Positions 22,601 through 34,200 of a stretch of 64,000 nucleotides of DNA are shown here, one piece after another. Within the stretch, counting starts at the first letter, position 1. Every line of letters begins with the position of its first letter. Source of the stretch: Paragonimus westermani (lineage: Eukaryota; Platyhelminthes; Trematoda; Plagiorchiida; Troglotrematidae); contig QNGE01000410.1 in NCBI GenBank assembly GCA_008508345.1, forward strand, positions 67,345 through 131,344, in the 5' to 3' direction. The notes beneath the pieces are model-generated. The model was not told where the DNA came from. It saw only the letters and a program-made list of their open reading frames with translations, and did no database searches. The translations under genes and the position numbers were made by a program.

Positions 22601-24204
22601 TTTTCTGTTAATAGCAGATTTTGTGGGTGTAATTTAGACAACCTCACCTGGCTCTACCGAGCTCAAGTTATGTATAAGTAAAAAGGTGTATGCTGCTGTG
22701 TTGTAAACCAAACAGCAATCTGAGTGCATTTATAAAGTGGATGTACATTTTTTAAGCTGTGGGTTAACGTGGTTAACTATACGTTTGAAGAAACTGGAGG
22801 CTTTTAATAATAATCTAATGGTAGAACTGTGTTGTATGTGCACCACACATCGGGAACTACTTTTGACACGCTATTTTCTCAGCTTGGATCTAATGGTATA
22901 AAACAGATTGTCTACGGCTAATCAGTTTCTGATCTCACTAATCGGGTTGTTATATTTTAACTTTGTTATCTTTTTCTATGACTACGAAGCCAAGAGTAAT
23001 TCACAGACGTCCGTGTGTTTTACTGTACGATAAATTTGGCGTTAACATCGTGTGGAACATTTAGAGATAAGGGAAGTACACGCGTTCTGAAATCCCTTCA
23101 GTTGTCTAATCTTACTTTCACAACGTTACTGTAGTAGTTTTGAAATTTTTCTAACTGTATTTCTATTGGAATTTTAACATACGTTGACATTTGCTTAGTG
23201 ACTACACTAATCACTCCCTAATTTCCTTAACTTAAAAGTTGTATATAAGAGAAACACATTCAGATTTCTCAGTGTTAACTGCAAACACAGTCAACGATGA
23301 GCCCAGTTTGCTTCCAGACAAATCAAAGTACCCCAAGGCTCACTGATTTCAGTAGCCCATTCTATTTTCTTTTTGTCTGGGAAATGATGTAAAGCTGTCT
23401 GACCCTGTTTTTTAAATCTAAAAATGAATCTGGTAGAATTCTAAATCCTATATAACCTGACTGTCTTAAATATGCCTACTTAAGGTTTATCAGGAACTCA
23501 GTCAGTAACCTTCTGTGTTCATTCTCATGCCACTTTTTCTTTCCAAAATTTACGGCGTCCTTTAGTGTGACACTGTATCTACCTTTTTCTTTCATTTATT
23601 TGTTTAGTACTTTCAATTTCTGAAGACGTAGCTATTTTCAAGTATGTTGATGTATTTGGATCACATTATGCAAACCCACGCAACAAAAGAGGCAAGAGGT
23701 ATTAAGGCGTTACTTATGAACCAGTGCATTGGTCACCTTCCAGAAATTTGAAGTTGATTTTGTCAAAACAAGGAGGTTTGACTTTTGTAAAGCCTGGGTC
23801 CAGTCTACGGTTAATGTACTAGGTTTCTTCACGATTTACGTGGATTTTTGATCCACGTGAGAACGCTTCACACCAAAATATATTGGCATAGGTCGGACAG
23901 TTTGTCAGAGAATATTCCGTAAATGAAGCGTCTTACTTTTTATGTTTGACGTTTATAATTCATTTGTATACCCAAGATCTGTTCAGTAGTTCACAATCAC
24001 AGTTTATATTTAACCAAATAACATGGTGTCCTCTCATATTTGTCGGTCATTTTCTAAAGGCTGTAAACTTTCAGCCGGTCATCTGAGGCGTCTGTCCATA
24101 TGTTCTGACGTTTTTAACCATTCTATTTCAATCCTCTTCTTTTGTACTTTGCAGAGTCTGAAAAATCTGCCTATAACGTAAATTTCGATTAATACTACTC
24201 AACA
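19607..24204. other. Long AT-rich stretch, probable intron 7 of AMDHD1
   Basis: Begins with the splice donor of exon 7. No coding motif, tRNA or retroelement protein block was recognised on either strand; all open frames are short. If the gene is intact, this belongs to its seventh intron. Confidence 0.45.
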
Positions 24205-24265
24205 CACGCCTCAGTGATTAAGCAGGTTCGGCTTTCAGATATAAGCTAAGGGTTCGGACCATTAT
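24205..24265 (+). repeat. tRNA-like sequence, probable SINE head
   Basis: The stretch carries a D-arm-like CTCAGTGATTAAGCAGG (A-box-like) and, about 30 bases later, GGGTTCGGACC (B-box-like, canonical GGTTCGANNCC). The spacing is that of a tRNA internal RNA polymerase III promoter. The arms do not fold into a clean cloverleaf, so a decayed tRNA-derived SINE is more likely than a tRNA gene. Confidence 0.4.
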
Positions 24266-24856
24266 ATTCAGAACGCTTACAACGGGTCAGCTTTTCTGTT
24301 TCATCTGTCACACTACATTTGCATTAAGGCGAGAGCCGGTGATGGATTTGAAAGGGCGCTTAATTGGATTGTTAATAATGTTTTGTTTCTCTTATATTCT
24401 CTCGGGTTTCACCTATCCCCTCTTTTCATACGTATGTGCATACTTTTACTTCACTGGATCAGCACATTTGGCCTGAGTCATTCGTAGGGCTAGGTTCGCT
24501 TTAACCGGATACATGAATTTACTGTGTGTATTGGTATACGATTGCTCGCCTACAGAAAATTTGTCTGGATGTTAATTCTAATGTTTTATACTTCACTGAT
24601 TGGCATTCCTCATAAGTTTGCTGACATTGATTTACAGTCTACGAGTGCAAATCGCACAGAATTTATCACACGAATGTGCCGAAACAAAAAAATAATATAT
24701 GTGTATATAACGTATATATATGTATGTGATTAAATTCTTTCATCGGCAAGTGTTTTACCAAGTGCATCACTCGGCTTACTTTAGTTTATTCTTGTTTCTT
24801 TAACGAGGTCTAATTATTTCTGCTTGTTCGACTGTTGGGGGCACCCAGTGAACAAC

Positions 24857-24985
24857 ATGACGGCCAGCAAAATTCCTAAATACACAACTGATGTTTTAGA
24901 TATATGCTGTAAGACTCCACTCGTCTTGAACCGTCAGGAGTTTGTTGAAAGGCACACTTTACGAATTCAAGAAAGTACATTCGAG
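24857..24985 (+). CDS. Candidate small exon or short ORF, unknown
   Basis: An ATG in good context (AACAACATGA) opens 45 codons to a stop at 24992-24994, of mixed composition and charged character (ends near FVERHTLRIQESTFE). A possible weak donor GTAGAT follows codon 43. No family was recognised. It could be a first exon of an unannotated gene, or chance. No upstream or downstream partner exon was identified with confidence. Confidence 0.2.
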
Positions 24986-24994
24986 GTAGATTGA

Positions 24995-27900
24995 ATCGGG
25001 ATGTTTCAGTTCATACACAACTAAATTAACGAGGCAGCCAGAAACATGGATGACTGACAGCTTATAGCGGTTCTTAACCGCCATCTGGATTTTTAATTTG
25101 GCAGTTTTTTTTATGCCTAATGTAAGTCGTCCACTAGGCTGTTCACTGTGTCGACTTCATATGGAAGGTCTCACGAATGTGCCCAGTATGTTGCAATCGA
25201 AATCTTGGTTAGTTACTTTTATTTAGTTCTCGTAATTATGCGCAGTTGCGGCTGTATGTAACGTTCATCGATTTGTTTCAAAAACACAGTGTATGCACAT
25301 GTGCTCACTCCACCCGTATGACTCGACACACTCTAAGCAATACTGACCGTTAACGAAACGTGTGTTTTGGGTGTGTCGCACAAAAATGACGCGGCTTGTT
25401 TCCGAAACAGTCACCTCAAATGTGCCGATACACGGGTTTATTTCATTAAGTGTGCTTTTATGATTCGTCTGAGTTTTGTAAATGTTAAGCCGACACTTGA
25501 CACGTTGTGTGCTTTTTGTAAAGCCCTGGTTAGATCGGAGGCGGCAGTTACGTAGTTAGCGAGTAACGGCAATTCGAATGTTGAATACCATGTCGCAGGA
25601 CTCGTTCCGTGTGTTACTACCGGCTTTGAAATAAGCAAACTTTGTCAGAGTTGGTTTAAACCAGCGAATATTGACTATTTGGAAAGTACAATTCAGATTT
25701 TTTCTAAAAGCTCTTAAGTTGGCTGATTCTGCCTTAGAGAATATATCTTTGAAATCGTGAAAAGTTTTTATCTCGTCGGAGAAATCTTTCCCAAGGAGGG
25801 ACAAATCGTACTCTTTACATGGTAACACGTCTTGTGATTAGGGCTATTCAATAAAAAGACTGAATCAGTCTTGTACACCTCACCGTTTTCTCCATCTACG
25901 GTTTTGTGAGTTTTGTCACGCGAATATCTTTCAATATTAGGTGATTTTCTGAGATAAACCAGATGTGGGACGATATACAAATTGGTATCAGTGGTCGAGG
26001 TGTGTAACTTGCTTGCACAATGAGTTGATCAAACATATGAGTCCAAAACATCAGTGCAACTTAATGTCGGAAGCATGGGCAGAAGGAATTTTCTTATGGA
26101 AAGGATAATTTTGACTGGCAGGTGGGATCACAGGCTGCAGATTGGACGTATCTTAGTATCTCCAAACATATAACTTCTTGTCCAACTTCTCGAAATTATA
26201 CTATTCTTCATCGGTGGGCTTCAACATCTTAAATAATCAAAGCATTCTTGGTATCTGTGGGTCGACATGGCACTCTCGACAGAATTGTGTTGAGTCGACT
26301 GGCCTTTTGCAGGTCACATTCACTAATATGTGAGAAATGGTGACCAAAAATGATTAACAGACAACAAAGATAACGCAATCTCAAGTGTGGGTGTAAGTGA
26401 ATTGGTACACTGGACAACCAACCTACGTCTAATCATTTTGTTAGTCTGGTCAGCCTGTAGTTCCTCCATAAAGTCAGTGGAAAACGCGTGAAGCAAACTT
26501 GCTCAGCAAATGCAATTAAATGCTGGGTTGTTTGACTGCGTGACTGAAGTGACGGCAACGCACATTCTAGCATATATCGACCAAATCCGACCACTTATCT
26601 GAGAGTTTCATGTCCAGAGCACGTTGAAGTGAGGTATGGAGGCTTACAGAGGGATTGAAGAGGTCATACTTCGCTGGATATTTCCATTAGAAACTCTCCA
26701 AAATTGACCTGACATTTTTGGCAGCTGTCTATTCTGTGGTGTTCCTCAACAAAATTCAGTGACACAAACTCCCCCATTTTGTTTACGATATTCTCTTCTA
26801 CATACATTAAGTGTGTTGGCTTTAAAAGGGTGTGTGACAGCTTGTAAAGAAACGTAGGTGTTAGCGTTGAAATGTGACAGCCCTGCGATTTTTCTTGAAG
26901 TGCGTGTCCAGCTTTTGCATTCGTTGACAACTTCTTTGTTCCTTTATTACGACGATAATCGTAAGTTGAACGTCAATTGTACTTCAACCAAACATCTGCA
27001 ACCAGATAGACGTCTCGCTGTGTCCATTTCAAAGAGGAGTTACAGATTGAATGTATTTTGTCATTGTTAGTAGCGGCACCAACAATCGGTTTCTTTCTTC
27101 GGATGTGGGAGTTAAATTTCGGTCACTTACATTTGTGAAAGGGGAGTTTTGATAGTCGCACCAATCACTTCCCACTTAACCTGACCCCCTTGCCATTTTA
27201 AGATCGTCATCCACAGCATCTGGTGAGTAAGGTTCGTATTGTTGCAGTCCAAATCTTATGCGTACTACTCAGCTACCGGATGAAATTGTGAATATCTCCG
27301 CCTCAAATTGTTCAAAATGATGTTTTCTGTTCGAGATACACTTGTTTTGACTTTTCAGTTCAGCTTTTGGTTATCGGTTGGTGTTCAAATCCCATCTCCC
27401 TTTTATTCTAGTTCTTCACACAAACGTGTTTTGGGATTTCAGTTCTCATGGCAGCCATGCGACAATGTAAACCACCGTTATAATACTCTCTGATATGATG
27501 ATTACGCTGCCGCTGAGCAGCAGCGTTCTTTGTTGTTGTCAGCCCGTAAGGCTGAACGTACTCAACAGTTCCTTAGTTTTATATGGATTGTGTCCTTGGT
27601 TGAAGTACGCAAAATTATTGTCCGGACGAAACAAGTGTAACCGAAGAATTCCGCTATTTTCCACTCTAAGGTGGATCGTCGTTACTTCAACTCTGGTGAA
27701 TTTGTTGTTTTAGCGTATTGCAGGGATGTGTACACCTACAGTCAAAAACACCATCCGATCACGCCTGTTTTGTTTGTCTAACCTCCTACTTTCCGTTCAT
27801 TCAGTTATTGAGCTGAGTGTGACAGTAGTTTGGTAAAGCATTGATAAAAGTTCACAGTAAGTCGTTTTAATGCCGATAATCTTCATCTAAACTGTTTTAA

Positions 27901-28244
27901 CAGGCCGGCGAAGTGTGAAATGCTAGATTATTGCAAACCGTGGGCCAATATATTAAATGGCGTATTAAAAGAACCCGAAGGGGTTGGATCGAATAAATTC
28001 AGTGTCTTCGTAGCCTATCTGTTTGGTGGGATTCATCAGAAAATACACAGAGTAAAAAATACCGGCTGCCGTAGGGAAAGTCAAAGGACAATCCTAATCG
28101 AAGTCTCACGATGCACTACACAACCACTGGGTGATGATGGTCGGAGGTGCATGCGTCAAATGGTTGTACCTACGCTAAGCGTTCCGAGCAAAGAAATAAA
28201 TGATTGAAAATCCCCGTAGAAATAACGTAAAACAATTAGGGCGA
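24995..28244. other. Unassigned DNA
   Basis: No supported gene. Minus-strand frames at 25556-25828 (90 codons) and 25768-25980 overlap in different phases and look like one eroded frame. Another lies at 26664-26930 (88 codons). None shows a motif I recognise. The plus-strand frame 27920-28207 overlaps the expected low-coordinate continuation of a minus-strand PLE half and is probably its shadow. Confidence 0.4.
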
Positions 28245-28640
28245 ATTGCACATGTCAGGTATCGATCTAAGTGGTACTTCGTCTTTATATATTTTCGGCA
28301 GTCCGTGTAGCCGCGGGATACGGGTTCCTGGTGGACGGATGCGCTCGAATACATGTGCATTAATGACGTCAGTCTGTTTCAACCGTCATAGAGTCCTCGA
28401 GAACCCTTTTTCAGTTGCTATCGTTTTATCTTTCCCCGATTTCTCCTTCTGAACTTTCGTCTTATCAGACAAAATATTCATCATTTTTGAAATATAGTCA
28501 TCCCCGTTCAACAGAATAATTCCGGCTCCCTTATCTGGTCTTCATATCACAATCGATTGATCGTTTTTCAAGACCGTACGCTTCTCCAAATGGGACCTTT
28601 CTGAGTAATCCGTAAGTTGAGGTTCTACGACTTAGGTATT
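28245..28640 (-). pseudogene. Penelope-like element, N-terminal RT half
   Basis: Reading down the minus strand, NLRITQKGPIWRS is followed by RPDKGAGIILLNGDDYISKM (the PLE ADKG----(L/M)D--DY block, near 28465-28530) and DKTK. Then comes RPPGTRIPRLHGLPKIYKDE with VPLRSI and CNSP (28245-28340), matching the PLE R-YGLPK-HK---PLRPI block. The rest of the palm is absent on this strand. It abuts, head-on, a plus-strand half carrying the complementary C-terminal part. Confidence 0.75.
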
Positions 28641-29465
28641 CGCAGCAAGCAGACCAGATGGATCGTAACAACGAAGCGTATATAGAAAGAAGACCTGGAG
28701 TGGGCAATATTGCCACTTCCACAGCTATGTGCCGATTAATATGAAACGGGGCCTTGTACGCTGCTTGACAAATAGGGCAAAAACAATCTGTACGGAAGAC
28801 ACGATGGAATGGGAGCTAAGCATCATACAAAATATCCTTCCTGGCAAAGCCTGTCCTGAGAAATCCGTTATCAGGAACATGCAAGAGAGACCACTGCAAG
28901 CCCCAATTACCACAGTTGATAAGAAAAAGATCCACATAACTCTGCCTTCCAAGGGTGACGCAGCAGCCGAGCTGATAACGCGCCAACCAACTGATGCGAT
29001 TCGTAGTACGAATTATGCCGCAAGTGCTGTGGTAACGTTCCACTCAAAACGGACGGTGCCACTTAATCTGAAAGATAATATGCCTAACAACGAAACCTCA
29101 TTTTTGACCTATTCATTTGACTGTTCCCGTGGTTCAGCATATACCGGTCGCATCACTAGGCCTTTATCGGAAAGAATTCGTGAATAACGCCCGACATGGC
29201 TTCGCTCCGGAATAACAAAGAACATCAACTCATCCATTCTGGCCCACCTGGCTGACTGTGACCAACACAAAGACACGGATAGAGTGTTTTACATTGTCTA
29301 CCGTGCCCCGACATCCGCGTCACGAAAGATCAAGTGACGCATCCTGTCTATTGCCGAGGCGGTTGTAATTCGATGACGTCAATCGGATCTGTGTTCAAAA
29401 ACAGTACGTTCATACCTTGGGATTACCGTGGCCAAACACGTACACTCAGCTCAAGAGGCAATTTG
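28641..29465 (+). pseudogene. Penelope-like element, C-terminal RT and GIY-YIG half
   Basis: From 28651 the plus strand reads RPDGS, a stop, then QRSVYRKKTWSGQYCHFHSY, the PLE block EDGSLQRSVYRKPTWTGQY. The open frame 28729-29187 continues through MKRGLVRCLTNRAKTI to the endonuclease core with YSFDCSRGSAYTGRITRPLS, matching the GIY-YIG (here AYTGR for -YIGR) fold. After an in-frame stop at 29185-29187 the same frame runs on: TWLRSGITKNINSSILAHLA and RVFYIVYRAPTSASRKIK. Further stops lie before its end near 29465. It is one of the better preserved PLE endonucleases in the window, but inactive. Confidence 0.85.
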
Positions 29466-30834
29466 ATCCCGCCTCCCCAATCTCACCCCAATTAACAGAC
29501 ATCCTAAAACCTTGTGAGCATAACCACAACTAGGTAGTTTGTGTTATACCCAATCTCCTTACCCTCGCACCATTTCCTATCAATGGCTTCCGTTATTGTT
29601 ACTTGTTTTGATATGTAAGCATCTCAGCCAAAGGTGAGATTTTATCGCAAAGAGTTCTGTTATCTGGAACCGAAATTTAAAAAAAGTAAAGTTTACTGGT
29701 GAGTAGTTGGGGATCTGGTTTATTTTTAAGTTGACCATCACTCACATTTGATCGCAGCCTTCGCATTCAGATAGACTTTCCAGCCAGCCTCTTTCGAAAA
29801 GAAGCACTAGACTCNCTGCGATCAAATGTGAGTGATGGTCAACTTGAAAATAAAGTTTAGTTGAGTAATATTAGGTTTTTTCTTGCAGCTGAATTCAACC
29901 AATCGTTTGAGTAGATATTTCAGACTTTTTCTGATGCGCTCAAATACAGAATACATAAGTTGGTCGAAAAGTGAGCCGTTGTGCACTGCCGTCTTTTCGT
30001 GCACGTTAAGCACTGATGGATTTTGCCCCAATAAGACTGCTTGAAAAGGGATGTTCTCTAACGGTGAGGGCTTCACTATTCACGCTTGGGACTCCTTAAG
30101 ACGTGCAAGCAGTCAGCTTGGATTGGCTGTGAAGTTAGCTCAAATGGAGATGTAAAATGAAATATTATACCAGTTCTTTGGCTTGTTGATCGAATAGATT
30201 TCACGAGGAACTAGTGATGAGAAGGTTATAAGTGGTATGGGTTGGTGTCACTGCTTGCACTGTTAGAATTTGTCGCCACGCTATTTCTGACTGTTCTTGC
30301 CTTGGTTTTCTACTTCATGGAAAGGGGAAACGAGATGTCTGTTGTAAGTTTTGTTTACAGACAAATCCGTGATTCTTTTATCCGAAAGAGCGGACTTCTC
30401 GTTTTCCAGTAGTAGTTTTTAAATAACTGGGATCAGTTATATTTATCTACCGTGGCACGACATTGAAAAGGAAGTAAAAAGTAATGACGATGCAGCATGC
30501 GCGAGAATCTTTTGGAGCAAATTGACCATAATTATTCGTTCGGTTTTCGCTGGACTTGTAGACTTGAAAACTCTTGACCCGATTGATTGATATGTGTCTG
30601 ATTGTTGTACCCTTGGCCGTAGTTACACCTTTGCATTCGCTTATACTTCTTTTAGCCTAGTCGTTGTGAGTTCTGCAAAGAAAGTATTCTGAACGAATTT
30701 GAACAGGGAAGTCAGAAACAGTTTTTTGCACACTGTTTCTCTCGAGCACATTTTTACTGCATCTCATCAGATACATACTTCAGTCTGCGGGTTTAAATAA
30801 CACAGTTCATTGGACACTGAAGCCAAACAACAAA
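29466..30834. other. Unassigned DNA with a short perfect-armed palindrome
   Basis: No gene recognised. It contains the 39-bp inverted repeat and the only ambiguous base (29815). The minus-strand frame 29822-30076 (84 codons) starts beyond the right arm of the palindrome and shows no recognised motif. Confidence 0.4.
29719..29854. repeat. 39-bp inverted repeat flanking a base N
   Basis: Left arm 29719-29757 and right arm 29816-29854 are reverse complements at 38 of 39 positions (the difference is a G at 29846 where the complement of the left arm gives A). The loop is 58 bases and ends with the unresolved base at 29815, directly at the start of the right arm. Similarity stops sharply outside the arms. 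Confidence 0.9.
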
Positions 30835-31290
30835 ATCATTAATGTACATCAGAGCACTCTGTTATTGCCGAATAAGTCTTTCTGTACGCAGACGGGTGGC
30901 TTCTATCTGTCAAGTGTTACCGTCTTCGCGAACCAGAAAAGCCTTTGGATTTTTGTTGTATAACATATCCGAAACGTCTTCAGGTTGGATTCGGGTCTTC
31001 ATGTCAATGAGTGTTGAGCGATCGATGTCTCTGGGTTATTTTGATTTGTCACGTTCTGAACTTAGTCCGACACCATGGTACTCATCTGCACTTTTCGAAC
31101 CCAAACTGGAATGTGTTCGTTAACCCGACTGCGTAACTGGCACTCAGTTCTGCCTAAATAAGTGGCCCGGCAGTCATACGGGGACTGATAAATGGTATAC
31201 TACTTGGAATTAAACGGCAGAGACGTTTTCAGTGGTGGTGTTGGGATTTGGGTAGTGGTGAGTTGTTGTACAGTCTTGCAGACTACAGTA
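30835..31290 (-). pseudogene. Penelope-like element, GIY-YIG fragment
   Basis: The minus strand around 31200-31070 encodes YTIYQSPYDCRATYLGRTEC followed by QLRSRVNEHIPVWVRK, a clear GIY-YIG core. Just before it, TQIPTPPLKTSLPF matches AQIPTPSVKQQTHRF of the PLE at 448-960, so both belong to one family. Downstream traces (SIAQHSLT, FAKTV, PPVCVQKDL) match the C-terminal part of other PLEs. Stops interrupt it, and no RT portion was found next to it. Confidence 0.78.
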
Positions 31291-34200
31291 TATACCTGCT
31301 GAGATGCAGCGAAATGTGCTTTAGAGGTACATTGTGCATAAAACTGTTTTCGAATTCTTTGTTATGAGTTCTGTCAATGAGAGTAAATGCATAACTTCAC
31401 ATCAGTGTAAGTTACTTAACAAATGGTCTGTGGAACCGTTCTTTCTCGTGTATCTTCACAGACTACATGAAATATGTGGAATAGAAGGGAGTATGAATTT
31501 CTTCGTGTTCTTCCGGGGTTGATTTATCAGCAGTTAGTGGGCACATTAACTTTTAGTCCACGTACTATTCAATGCCTCTGCGTAGGAATCCAATTGACAT
31601 CCTAAACTGTTTGGTGAATCTAACTACTTGTGTTGATCTATCATAAATGTATTGCGCACCTTCAGTCTACAACAATGTGCTGCACTTCACCCGCCAATAC
31701 CCTACTTTCAAAAGAATTCCCAGAGTGATGTGGATTATTTTTGCAGCTGTGTTTACTCCGGCGTTAGGATTAATAGGATGGATTCAACTGCCGCTAGTAT
31801 TTGTGGATATTAGGTTGTATCATTTGGGCTTTCAAGGCGAAGTATGTATTATTCTATCGTCTGTCTTTACCTATCTGAACGGTGAAGCGGTGCGTAGGTT
31901 TAAAAATGAAACTTTGGATCAACTGAACGATAACATATAGCTTTGGTTAAACTACTGAATGTAATTCAAACGATAACACTATGGATTTGATGAACTGGTT
32001 TAACTCTGGGGTTATTTTTATAAACAATAGTTGGAAATGGAATCGTCGCCCGATTAATTGTGGATTGTTTGGTAAGTCGTGCATGTAACTGTGTATTGTG
32101 ATGAGCTACAGGTCTGAATTAATTTCCTTCATGGAATTGAAAAAACGTACTCTACGCGACACCATATCATGCATCTTGAGGTTTCTTTCAACAACTTTGT
32201 TTTAACTCATTTCACATTTTGTCCCTGTTTCATTTTTTGGTCAGAACCTGTCTTCGTTAGGAATCCGAAGATTTTTTACCGAAATGGACAACTGAGAGCC
32301 GAGTTATATTTTTGTTGACCAAACGTTGATTAAAGTACTGTCGAAGTATCGCTGGGAATGTCAGTTCTGCATGTGGCAAGCCAGAAGATGGAGTGTAACA
32401 GGGAGTGCGCGACATCACTAGTTCCGTTTATCCATCAGCTACTACTAATGACGAAGTAGATTAGAACTTTACTCACTAAAACCACGTTACTTGGGCTTTC
32501 CGCTGATTTTCAGAATCTGATACCTCTTCTGAAATATGCTTGGGATCGTTCAAAAATTTATACTTTCAAAGGGATTTTTAAATATCAATCAGCGGTTGTT
32601 AGCATTTTGCTTTCAAATTAGTGTATTTACCATTGAATTACGCATCAGTAAATGGAGGTTACGCTTGCGGTGGGCAATTTTGCCGAAATTATTTTTGAGT
32701 CTACGACGCAAACATGCCAGTGGTCATGAGATGCGCTATCTGGTATCGTGGTTTATTTTTATGATATTCTTTCACTGTATAGTTTAGACCACTTGTGTTG
32801 CCGATGCAACACACGTCTATGTTGTGATTATGATGTTAGCAGCTATGAGATCGGCTCATATTTTTTAAGGAATCCTAGACAAGTATGTTGCCAAGTCTGT
32901 TGGTTATGCTAACCTTCAAGTTTATTCGAAGTTAGGCAAGTTTTGAACACCCATAGGGTGGATATTCAACATGGACGCTAAATTTGGTCACAGAACTTCT
33001 TCAGCTTAAATCCTGATTGACTAAATGTTTGCAAGATTGGAAGTGATGAAGCTGTTATTGGACTACTTGTGTGAAAACAACGGTTTGTGCTCTGCAATGC
33101 TTGGCAGTCAGACTTAACAAATAAACTGCGGGTTGAATCAGTCTTTTCTGTCAATTGACGTTCTGTACAGTGACGTTCCTAAAATTGATGAGTGGTCGAG
33201 TTTACATAACACCGTCATTGTTTTTGATTAGTAAGTTTAAATTGACTCTTCTCCGAATGGCAGTATGTTTTCAGAATGTGCAAAGTAGTCAAAAATATAG
33301 AGTCAGTGTAGGCTAACCTGTGTGTTAGTAAATGCAATGATAAGACTTAGACAGAGATGACAATATCTCACTCACGGCTATGCACAGAACCCAGTTAGGT
33401 GACAAACGGTTTCTGTCCGCAGAATGAATACTATGGTGTGGACCACTGGTTTTGTGGCGGTTCATTGCCTTCCTGTAAGACGCCGGTAGCCAAATAAACT
33501 ACTAATTTTAGCCCGTAATCGAATACCGCGTGATTTGTTGCGAAAGAGTGAGTTTCTATCAGTCCCTTGCTAATTTTCCTGTGCTTATATCCATTTACTT
33601 CGGTGTCTGTACCGTACTCCCTCAGAGGTATTCCTACCTAAAAAGTCCACTTCTACATACACGTTGCTTTCGTCAAAAACGGACCGATCTTCATAGAAAG
33701 CAAAGGATATCTTTCCATTTTCTGCATTTTTTACTCATTTGATTTTAAAGTAGTTCCTAGCTCCAAAGGGTCTAGCTCCCAAGAGTTACCGAGGATAGTG
33801 CTATTTTGAGGAGAAGATTACACTGGGTTCGCTTTGAGTTTGCTTTTTTTGCATTAACGTATTGCTAAAACGAGGTGGCTACCTAACTTGAAATTGATCA
33901 CGTCCATTGCCTTGTGATCGGTCTATGAAACTCCTTCACTGAGCACGCGGTTCATGGTAGAGACTGAACGGTCGAAAGTAGTTGCTAACATGTTTACACT
34001 TCGAATTTTATCATGGTGAGCATAAAATGCTTGCCCGCTATTTGATCACCGTCTACCGTCAGGCAAGCCAATATAAGGAACAAGTTTCACTTTTTATATT
34101 GTATGCTTCTAAAAAGTTTAACCAGTAGTTCACGGAAAGCAACTTTTCGTTCAACGTAGATGAATGAGAAATTGTGTGCGTTCGTCATCAGAATTGGGTT

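Noticed and set aside
27360..27415. B-box-like GTGTTCAAATCCC as another tRNA or SINE
   Set aside because: No A box at proper spacing and no acceptor stem.
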